From NCBI GenBank assembly GCA_035468355.1, contig DATITA010000119.1, forward strand, positions 1 through 20,592: a DNA stretch of 20,592 nucleotides, given 5' to 3'. The stretch is from DATKSS01 sp035468355. GTDB lineage: Bacteria; Chloroflexota; Dormibacteria; Dormibacterales; Dormibacteraceae. Each line of letters starts with the position of its first letter. The stretch's first letter is position 1. The notes beneath the pieces are model-generated. The model made no database searches. It was not told where the DNA came from and saw nothing but the letters and a program-made list of their open reading frames with translations. Positions 15,032 to 20,592 of the stretch are shown here, one piece after another. A program made the translations under genes and the position numbers.

Positions 15032-15832
15032 GTGGGAGAGCTGGTCGACGTAAAGCGCGAAGGCGGCGTCGCCCGCGTGGTGATGCACCGCAAGGGCAAC
15101 AACTCGATTGCCGAAGACCTCATGACGGAGCTGGCCGCCGAGTTCGGCGCGCTCGGGGCGGACCCCGCCGTGCGGGTGATCGTGCTGGCATCCGAATATG
15201 AGAAGTACTTCAGCGTCGGCGCAGACCTCACGGCCATGGCCACCATCGACCGCAGCGCGCCGGACGCGGCCGACCAGATCGCCGGGTTCATGAAGCGGAT
15301 GAACGCTCATTTCGCGGCGATCGCAGCCTGCCCCAAGCCGGTCATCGCGGCCATCAACGGACACGCGCTCGGTGGGGGCAGCGAGCTGGCGCTGTGTTGC
15401 GACTACAGGGTCATGGTCGAGGACGGCCGTTCGAAGATCGGTCAGACCGAGTCGTCGCTCGGAATCATCCCCGGCGCCGGCGGGACCCAGAGGCTCCCGC
15501 GGCTGATCGGCAGGGCCCGCGCCCTGCGGTACCTGATCGAATCGACGCGACTGTCCGCCAGTGAGGCGCAGGCGGTCGGCTGGGTCGACGTCGTGGCCGG
15601 CGCCGATGAGTTTCAAGGCGCGGTCGACGGGCTGGCCGGCAAGCTGGCCAAAGCGGCCACGTTCGCCATCGCGATGATCAAGGACGCGGTGGCGCGGGGC
15701 TACGACCTGCCGCTGGAGCAGGCGCTCGCGATCGAGTCCGAGAACTTCGCACGCGCCTCGCTCACCACCGACGCCGCGATCGGGATCATGAGCTTTCTCA
15801 ACCGCCAGGAGCCCGAGTTCACGGGCTCGTAG
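15032..15832 (+). CDS. Enoyl-CoA hydratase/isomerase (crotonase) family protein
   Basis: This 266-residue crotonase-fold enzyme would hydrate trans-2-enoyl-CoA to (3S)-hydroxyacyl-CoA or carry out an isomerisation. The oxyanion-hole loop is FSVGADL (about 60-66) plus GHALGGGSELAL, and both acidic catalytic residues have counterparts: Glu118 in GGGSEL and Glu140 in GQTESSLG. SLGIIPGAGGTQRLPR is conserved. I chose the GTG at 15032, two bases after the SDR stop; the frame stays open upstream, but there it runs through the SDR gene. The operon thus holds both an (R)-specific MaoC hydratase and an (S)-type crotonase, so the two probably act on different intermediates or substrates. Confidence 0.93.
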   Translation: MGELVDVKREGGVARVVMHRKGNNSIAEDLMTELAAEFGALGADPAVRVIVLASEYEKYFSVGADLTAMATIDRSAPDAADQIAGFMKRMNAHFAAIAACPKPVIAAINGHALGGGSELALCCDYRVMVEDGRSKIGQTESSLGIIPGAGGTQRLPRLIGRARALRYLIESTRLSASEAQAVGWVDVVAGADEFQGAVDGLAGKLAKAATFAIAMIKDAVARGYDLPLEQALAIESENFARASLTTDAAIGIMSFLNRQEPEFTGS

Positions 15833-15842
15833 GCCGTGTCGA

Positions 15843-15856
15843 TTTCCGGCCGGAAA
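15843..15856. repeat. 14-bp perfect palindrome TTTCCGGCCGGAAA between convergent genes
   Basis: The palindrome sits in the 40-nt gap between the crotonase stop and the oppositely oriented CinA-like stop, followed by a smaller inverted repeat GAGCT-gct-AGCTC at 15862-15874. The lack of a loop and of T-tracts argues against a classical terminator. It could be a protein-binding site or a rho-independent-like element specific to this lineage. Function unknown. Confidence 0.4.
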
Positions 15857-15872
15857 CTGCCGAGCTGCTAGC

Positions 15873-16658
15873 TCAGCGGCGCTCGCCCGTCATGCCGAGC
15901 TCCGCAGTACGCCGGCGGACGACCTCGATCACCTCCTCGACGCGCCTGGGGACGGCGCCGAGGCAGCGGATGACGAGCTCCTTGGTCTCGAAGTTGGGAT
16001 ATGAGCCGACCGACACGTCTGGGAAGCTTGCCTCCAGCTCGCTCATGAGCGGATAGAAGCGGGCCTCCACCGCGAACGTGAACCGCAGCTCGCGCACGGT
16101 GGCCACCGACCCGGCGGCCAGGAACTCTAGCTCGATCTCCTCGGTGAAGATGCCTTTCATCTCGAGCGGGACGCCGGGCAGAACGAAGATTCGCTTACCG
16201 TCCGACTCGTAGAGCACGCCCGGCGCCATGCCGCGGCGGTTCTTGAACACGTGCGCGGGGCCGGCCGGGATGCGCGCCATGCGCAGGTTGCCCTCGGTCA
16301 GCTCAGGGGATTCCAGCAGGCCGGCCTCGTGCATGCGCTGCACGCGGCGCTCGATTCGGGCCCGCGTCTCCTCCCAGATCACCAGCTCGCGGTCCAGCGC
16401 GACCGCGAGGGAGGCGAAGGTGCGGTCGTCCGGCGTCGGCCCGAGACCCCCGCTCATGAAGACGTTGCTCACCTCCGCATCCGCAAGCTCGCGACGCACC
16501 TGCTCGACGATCTCGTCGGGCCGGTCGCGGATCTGAGTCACCCTTTTGAGCGGGTAGCCGAGCAGCCGGAGCCGCTCGGCGAGCCAGTGGGAGTTCGTGT
16601 CGAGCGTGAACCCTCCGACCAGCTCATCCCCGACGGCCACGATGCTTGAGGTCGGCAT
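15873..16658 (-). CDS. Stand-alone CinA N-terminal (molybdopterin-binding-like) domain protein
   Basis: This 261-residue protein matches the N-terminal half of CinA (COG1058), a fold shared with MoaB/MogA. VGDELVGGFTLDTNSHWL at the start and SGGLGPTPDDRT (69-80) are the hallmark loops, and FVLPGVPLEMKGIF follows at about 168-181. The C-terminal nicotinamide-nucleotide amidase domain of full-length CinA (about 410 residues) is absent. In some family members this domain hydrolyses ADP-ribose, so a nucleotide pyrophosphatase role is possible. It faces the crotonase gene tail to tail and hppA head to head. A leftward TATATC hexamer ends 8 nt before its ATG, overlapping the rightward hppA promoter. 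Confidence 0.88.
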   Translation of the reverse strand: MPTSSIVAVGDELVGGFTLDTNSHWLAERLRLLGYPLKRVTQIRDRPDEIVEQVRRELADAEVSNVFMSGGLGPTPDDRTFASLAVALDRELVIWEETRARIERRVQRMHEAGLLESPELTEGNLRMARIPAGPAHVFKNRRGMAPGVLYESDGKRIFVLPGVPLEMKGIFTEEIELEFLAAGSVATVRELRFTFAVEARFYPLMSELEASFPDVSVGSYPNFETKELVIRCLGAVPRRVEEVIEVVRRRTAELGMTGERR

Positions 16659-16674
16659 GCCCCGACGATATAAC
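16646..16674 (+). promoter_or_regulatory. Sigma70-type promoter upstream of hppA (TTGAGG-17-TATAAC)
   Basis: TTGAGG (16646-16651) and TATAAC (16669-16674) are separated by exactly 17 nt, matching the consensus at 4 and 5 of 6 positions. Transcription would begin near 16681-16683, leaving a leader of about 120 nt before hppA. The -35 box lies inside the start of the oppositely oriented CinA-like gene. A second TAACCT at 16739-16744, with TTGACG at 16712-16717 but 21 nt apart, is a weaker alternative. Confidence 0.55.
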
Positions 16675-16801
16675 CTCGGGGCATGGAGCGTCGGCCCGTT
16701 CGACCTGACGTTTGACGACCCCGGCTTTCCGGTTCGTTTAACCTAACGCTCCGCGGCAGTTTCCAGTTTCCGCGTCACGAGGGGAGGTATTCGGTCGACT
16801 G

Positions 16802-18841
16802 ATGGATCCCAATACAGCGTGGTTTGGTGTGGCAGGCGGCGTGGCCGCGGTCGTTTTCGCAGTCGTCCTGATCGGCCTGGTCCTGCGCATGCCTCCCGGC
16901 AACGACCGGATGAAGGAGATCGCGGCCGCCATCCAGGAGGGCGCCTCTGCTTACCTGAACCGGCAGTACACGGTGATCGCGATCATCGGGGTGGTCATCG
17001 CGATCGTGATTGGATTTTTCGCAGCCGACCACTGGACGACCGCCGCGCTGTATGTCGTCGGAGCTGTGCTCTCCGCGTCAGCCGGGTACGTCGGCATGAA
17101 CATCGCGGTTCGGTCCAATCTCCGCACCGCCGAAGCAGCTCGGGGCGGCCTTAACAAGGCGCTGCAGGTCGCGTTCCGCGGTGGCGCCGTCACGGGCTTC
17201 ATGGTCGTCGGCCTGGGCCTGCTCGGAGTGTCCGCCGCCTACCTCGTGTTCAAGAACCCCGACGCGCTCGTCGGTCTCGCTTTCGGCGCCAGCCTCGTCT
17301 CGGTGTTCGCGCGGCTGGGCGGCGGCATCTACACGAAGGCGGCTGACGTGGGCGCGGACCTGGTGGGCAAGGTCGAGGCCGGAATCCCCGAAGACGACCC
17401 GCGCAACCCGGCCGTGATCGCGGACAACGTCGGCGACAACGTGGGCGACTGCGCCGGGATGGCCGCCGACCTTTTCGAGACGTACGCCGTGACGATGATC
17501 GCGGCCATGCTGCTCGGCTCGCTGCTGTTCAAGAACCAGATCGGGTGGGTGATCTATCCGCTCTTGCTCGGCGCGGTGAGCGTGGTGGGGTCGATCGTCG
17601 GCTCCTTCTTCGTGCGCGTCTTCAACCCGAAATGGATCATGGGCGCGCTATACGCAGGGCTCCTGGTTGCCGTCGCGATCGCGATCGTCGGCTTCTATTT
17701 TGTGACCCAGTACATGATTTCGAACAACTACCTGGCGGCAGGCGGCGGCGTGTCCAACCCCTCCAACCTGTTCTTCGCGGCCCTCACCGGCGTGATCATC
17801 ACCGTCCTAATCGTCGCCATCACGGAGTTCTTCACCGAAACCGCATACTGGCCGGTGCACCTGATCGCCAAGGCGTCGGTCACCGGGCACGCGACGAACA
17901 TCATCGCGGGCCAGGCGATAGGGATGATGGCGACTGCGCTGCCGGTGGTAGTGATCGGGGTCGGGATCATGTTCAGCTACGGCCTTGGCGGCCTTTACGG
18001 CATCGCCATCGCAGCCACCGCCATGCTTTCGATGACCGGGATCATCGTCGCGATCGACTCATACGGCCCGATCACCGACAACGCGGGCGGAATCGCGGAG
18101 ATGGCCGACCTGCCCGAGGAGGTCCGCGGCGTCACCGACCGGCTGGACGCCGTCGGCAACACCACCAAGGCCGTGACCAAGGGCTACGCGATCGGTTCCG
18201 CGGGCCTCGCCGCGCTCGTCCTCTTCGCCTCGTACACGCAGGAGCTCGCCCGAGCCGGGCACCCGACCAACTTCGAGCTGTCCGATCCGCGGGTCATCGT
18301 GGGGCTGTTCCTGGGCGGCATCCTGCCGTTCCTGTTCGGCTCGCTCGCCATGCTCGCGGTCGGGCGCGCCGGCGGCCTGGTGGTGGAAGAGGTCCGGCGC
18401 CAGTTCCGCGAGATCAAGGGGATCATGGAAGGCACCGGCAAGCCCGACTACGGCACGGCCGTGCGCATCGTCACCGCCGCGGCCCAGCGCGAGATGATCC
18501 TGCCTGGCATCATCCCCGTCATCGCCCCGCTGGCCGTGGGCTACATCCTCGGCCCCCGCGCCCTGGGAGGGATGCTCCTGGGCGCCATCGTGACAGGGCT
18601 GTTCCTCGCTCTCCAGATGACCAGCGGTGGCGCGGCGTGGGACAACGCCAAGAAGTTCATCGAAGAGGGAAACCTGGGCGGCAAGGGCTCCGAGGCCCAC
18701 AAGGCAGCGGTCACCGGTGACACGGTCGGGGACCCCAACAAGGACACCGCCGGACCGGCGATCAACCCCATGATCAAGGTGGTCAACATCATCGCCATCC
18801 TCATCGCCGCGTCGGTCGCGTCCAACTACCTGATCCACTAA
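16802..18841 (+). CDS. hppA: K+-independent membrane proton-pumping pyrophosphatase
   Basis: This integral membrane enzyme hydrolyses pyrophosphate and pumps protons across the cytoplasmic membrane. It has 679 residues, full length, with about 16 membrane segments. The pyrophosphate site shows KAADVGADLVGKVE, PEDDPRNPAVIADNVGDNVGD in pieces, and a C-terminal GDTVGDPNKDTAGPAINP. The diagnostic stretch is GNTTKAVTKG: Lys456 stands where K+-dependent enzymes have Ala, so this is predicted to be K+-independent and H+-specific. In the C-terminal motif, Asn replaces the usual Phe or Leu after GDP. GGGGAGG at 16781-16787 is 14 nt before the ATG, rather far for a ribosome site, but no better in-frame start exists. 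Reading frame and motifs are intact. Confidence 0.97.
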   Translation: MDPNTAWFGVAGGVAAVVFAVVLIGLVLRMPPGNDRMKEIAAAIQEGASAYLNRQYTVIAIIGVVIAIVIGFFAADHWTTAALYVVGAVLSASAGYVGMNIAVRSNLRTAEAARGGLNKALQVAFRGGAVTGFMVVGLGLLGVSAAYLVFKNPDALVGLAFGASLVSVFARLGGGIYTKAADVGADLVGKVEAGIPEDDPRNPAVIADNVGDNVGDCAGMAADLFETYAVTMIAAMLLGSLLFKNQIGWVIYPLLLGAVSVVGSIVGSFFVRVFNPKWIMGALYAGLLVAVAIAIVGFYFVTQYMISNNYLAAGGGVSNPSNLFFAALTGVIITVLIVAITEFFTETAYWPVHLIAKASVTGHATNIIAGQAIGMMATALPVVVIGVGIMFSYGLGGLYGIAIAATAMLSMTGIIVAIDSYGPITDNAGGIAEMADLPEEVRGVTDRLDAVGNTTKAVTKGYAIGSAGLAALVLFASYTQELARAGHPTNFELSDPRVIVGLFLGGILPFLFGSLAMLAVGRAGGLVVEEVRRQFREIKGIMEGTGKPDYGTAVRIVTAAAQREMILPGIIPVIAPLAVGYILGPRALGGMLLGAIVTGLFLALQMTSGGAAWDNAKKFIEEGNLGGKGSEAHKAAVTGDTVGDPNKDTAGPAINPMIKVVNIIAILIAASVASNYLIH

Positions 18842-18858
18842 GTACACTCGTCCATGGG

Positions 18859-19188
18859 GTGGACGACTACCAAAAGGAGATCGCCGACCTCGAAGTACAG
18901 GTCGAGCGACTGGTGGAGGAGCAGGGTGAGGCGCGGACGATCGCCGAGTTGAGCATGCAGCTCGAGATCCTCAAGGCGATGTACGCACGCGCGACAGACC
19001 TGTTCCAGCGCGGTCGTGCCGACGAGGACCTTCGGTACGGCCTGCGCATACAGGGTTACGGCGATTGGAGCCTAGACAATGTGTACGCCTTCGTCTATGA
19101 ACGTGCGGTGGAGCTGGAGCCGAAGGCCCACAGCGCATTCGTGGGCGGGATCAAGAACGCCGACTTTGCGTTGATGCTCAATTCATGA
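18859..19188 (+). CDS. Small coiled-coil protein of unknown function
   Basis: I do not recognise this 109-residue protein. Residues 1-45 are highly charged and heptad-like (EIADLEVQVERLVEEQGEA and neighbours), predicting a coiled coil. A compact C-terminal part follows with RYGLRIQGYGDWSLDNVYAFV. There are no cysteines, no signal peptide and no membrane segment. The GTG start lies 17 nt after the hppA stop; TACACT at 18843-18848 is a possible -10, 10 nt upstream. Thirteen bases separate its stop from the acyl-CoA synthetase start, so these genes are probably co-transcribed. Codon choice looks like that of its neighbours, supporting a real gene. Confidence 0.75.
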   Translation: MDDYQKEIADLEVQVERLVEEQGEARTIAELSMQLEILKAMYARATDLFQRGRADEDLRYGLRIQGYGDWSLDNVYAFVYERAVELEPKAHSAFVGGIKNADFALMLNS

Positions 19189-19201
19189 AGGGAGGTCGGG
19201 C

Positions 19202-20592
19202 ATGGAAACGCCGCTGACGCCTCTGGAGTTCGCGCGACGGACCCGCAAGCTCTACGGAGACCGCGAGGGTGTGGTCGACGGCGAACTGCGGATGACGTAC
19301 GAGCAGTTTTTCCAGCGATGCGACCGGTGGTCGTCGGCCCTTCAGGCAATGGGCGTGAAAAAGGGCGAACGCGTCGCGTACATTGCGCCTAACACACACG
19401 AGCAGCTCGAATCCTTCTATGCAGTGCCGCAGATCGGCGCTGTGCTTGTACCCATCAACTACCGTCTCACTGCCGAGGATTTCGTCTACATCACCTCGCA
19501 CTCCGGCTGCAAGGTCTTGTGTGTGCATCCCGACTACCTGGATGCGGTCGACGGCGTGCGGGACCAGCTTCGCGGGGTGGAGCACTTCGTGAGCCTGGGC
19601 AGCGCGGGCGGCCGCGAGGGATGGATTGAGTACGAGGCCGCGATCGAATCGGCAAAGGCGGAATTCAAACGTCCCGAAATCGCCGAGAGCGACCTCCTCA
19701 CCATCAACTACACCAGCGGCACGACCGCCAAGCCGAAGGGCGTGATGATCACCCACCGCAACGCGTGGGCCAACGCGGTCGGCACGCTTGTCCATTTCCA
19801 CATCACCGTCGGGGATGGCTACCTGTGGACCCTGCCCATGTTCCACGCCAACGGCTGGACCTTCGTCTGGATCATCACCGCGGTCGGGGGAAGGCACATC
19901 TGCCTGCCCAAGGTCGAACCCGCGCGGGTGTTCGAGCTGGTCCGCAAAGAGAAGGTCGGCTGGCTCTGCGCCGCGCCGACCATCCTGATCGCGCTCGCCA
20001 ACTCTCCCGCGGACGTGCGGGGGGACGTGCCCAAGGGCGTGCAGGTCATCACCGCCGGGGCGGCGCCGGCCGCCGCCACGATCGAGCGCATGGAGGGGGA
20101 TCTCGGTTGGGAGGTGACGCAGGTCTACGGGCTCACCGAGACGGCTCCATTCATCACCATCTGCGAGCCGCGGCCCGAGCACAGGGGCCTGGGCACCACC
20201 GACCTGGGCATCATCAAGGCGCGCACAGGCGTCGAGCTGATCACCTCGGGCGAGCTCCGCGTCGTCGACGGGGATGGGAAGGAGGTGCCCGCCGACGGCC
20301 AGTCGCTCGGCGAGATCGTCGCCCGCGGCAACGTGATCATGCAGGGCTACTACAACGATCCGGAAGCGACCAAGAAGGTCATGGGCGACGGCTGGTTCCA
20401 CACCGGCGATGCGGCGGTCGTCCACCCGGACGGGTACGTCGAAATCCGAGATCGGATCAAGGACGTGATCATCAGCGGGGGAGAGAACATCTCGAGCCTC
20501 GAGGTGGAGAGCGCCTTGCTGCGCCACCCGGCGGTGCAGGAGGCGGCGATCGTGGGGCTGCCGCACGAAAAGTGGGGGGAGGCGCCTCACGC
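19202..20592 (+). CDS. Acyl-CoA synthetase (AMP-binding), 3' end cut by window edge
   Basis: This ANL-superfamily enzyme activates a carboxylic acid with ATP and CoA, via an acyl-adenylate, to acyl-CoA. The open frame runs to the window edge (463 codons, about 85-90% of a usual 520-540). The phosphate loop YTSGTTAKPKG (170-180) has Ala where Gly is usual; VYGLTETAP, GWFHTGD, IRDRIKDVIISGGENIS are the further core motifs. The catalytic lysine of the C-terminal domain lies beyond the edge. GGGAGGT at 19190-19196, 5 nt before the ATG, is the best ribosome binding site in the window. The type resembles medium- or long-chain fatty acyl-CoA synthetases; it could feed the acyl-CoA operon at 12239-15832, though that is inference. 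Confidence 0.95.
   Translation, partial: METPLTPLEFARRTRKLYGDREGVVDGELRMTYEQFFQRCDRWSSALQAMGVKKGERVAYIAPNTHEQLESFYAVPQIGAVLVPINYRLTAEDFVYITSHSGCKVLCVHPDYLDAVDGVRDQLRGVEHFVSLGSAGGREGWIEYEAAIESAKAEFKRPEIAESDLLTINYTSGTTAKPKGVMITHRNAWANAVGTLVHFHITVGDGYLWTLPMFHANGWTFVWIITAVGGRHICLPKVEPARVFELVRKEKVGWLCAAPTILIALANSPADVRGDVPKGVQVITAGAAPAAATIERMEGDLGWEVTQVYGLTETAPFITICEPRPEHRGLGTTDLGIIKARTGVELITSGELRVVDGDGKEVPADGQSLGEIVARGNVIMQGYYNDPEATKKVMGDGWFHTGDAAVVHPDGYVEIRDRIKDVIISGGENISSLEVESALLRHPAVQEAAIVGLPHEKWGEAPH

Noticed and set aside
1..20592. Mobile elements, CRISPR arrays, tRNA or rRNA genes
   Set aside because: No transposase or integrase motif, no regularly spaced repeats, and no tRNA- or rRNA-like conserved segments were seen on either strand.

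Overview
The window is about 20.6 kb of GC-rich bacterial chromosome (roughly two thirds G+C by eye). Genes are packed tightly, both strands are used, and many pairs overlap at start and stop. I see no insertion sequence, integrase, CRISPR array, rRNA or tRNA, and no gene-free stretch longer than 300 bases; the longest gaps are 143 bp (16659-16801) and 117 bp (7576-7692). The gene content (PduO-type adenosyltransferase, MoxR/DUF58/transglutaminase module, K+-independent proton pyrophosphatase, paired MaoC-type dehydratases, a Hint-domain lipoprotein) suggests a Terrabacteria lineage such as Chloroflexota or Dormibacterota, or a deep actinobacterial relative. Placement below that is inference. 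Nothing looks like a recently acquired island.

Left part (1-7692). The 3' end of a truncated haemoglobin converges on and overlaps a DUF2254 membrane protein. Divergent from the latter runs a rightward series: HAD phosphatase, 6-phosphofructokinase with pyrophosphate-type active-site residues, PduO-type cobalamin adenosyltransferase and a membrane-anchored alpha/beta hydrolase. An ECF sigma factor and a single-pass membrane protein follow, overlapping by 4 nt like a sigma/anti-sigma pair. A Hint-domain lipoprotein on the minus strand converges on that pair and overlaps it by 83 nt.

Middle (7693-15872). A MoxR ATPase, a DUF58 protein and a TgpA-like transglutaminase form a three-gene module. 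It is followed by a five-gene acyl-CoA operon: FAS1-type dehydratase subunit, MaoC hydratase, acyl-CoA dehydrogenase, SDR dehydrogenase and enoyl-CoA hydratase. These could oxidise an acyl-CoA through several beta-oxidation steps; no thiolase is in the window.

Right part (15873-20592). A leftward stand-alone CinA N-terminal-type protein is divergent from a membrane pyrophosphatase (hppA), with promoter-like sequence between them. A small coiled-coil protein and an acyl-CoA synthetase, cut by the window edge, complete the window. The synthetase could supply substrate to the acyl-CoA operon.

Two themes go beyond gene-by-gene annotation. First, several genes have a TANNNT -10-like hexamer ending 7-8 nt before the start codon and no Shine-Dalgarno sequence, the pattern of leaderless mRNAs; this moves the MoxR start to 7693. 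Second, the phosphofructokinase residues and the proton pyrophosphatase together point to pyrophosphate as an energy currency. The least explained genes are the Hint lipoprotein, the membrane partner of the sigma factor and the small coiled-coil protein.
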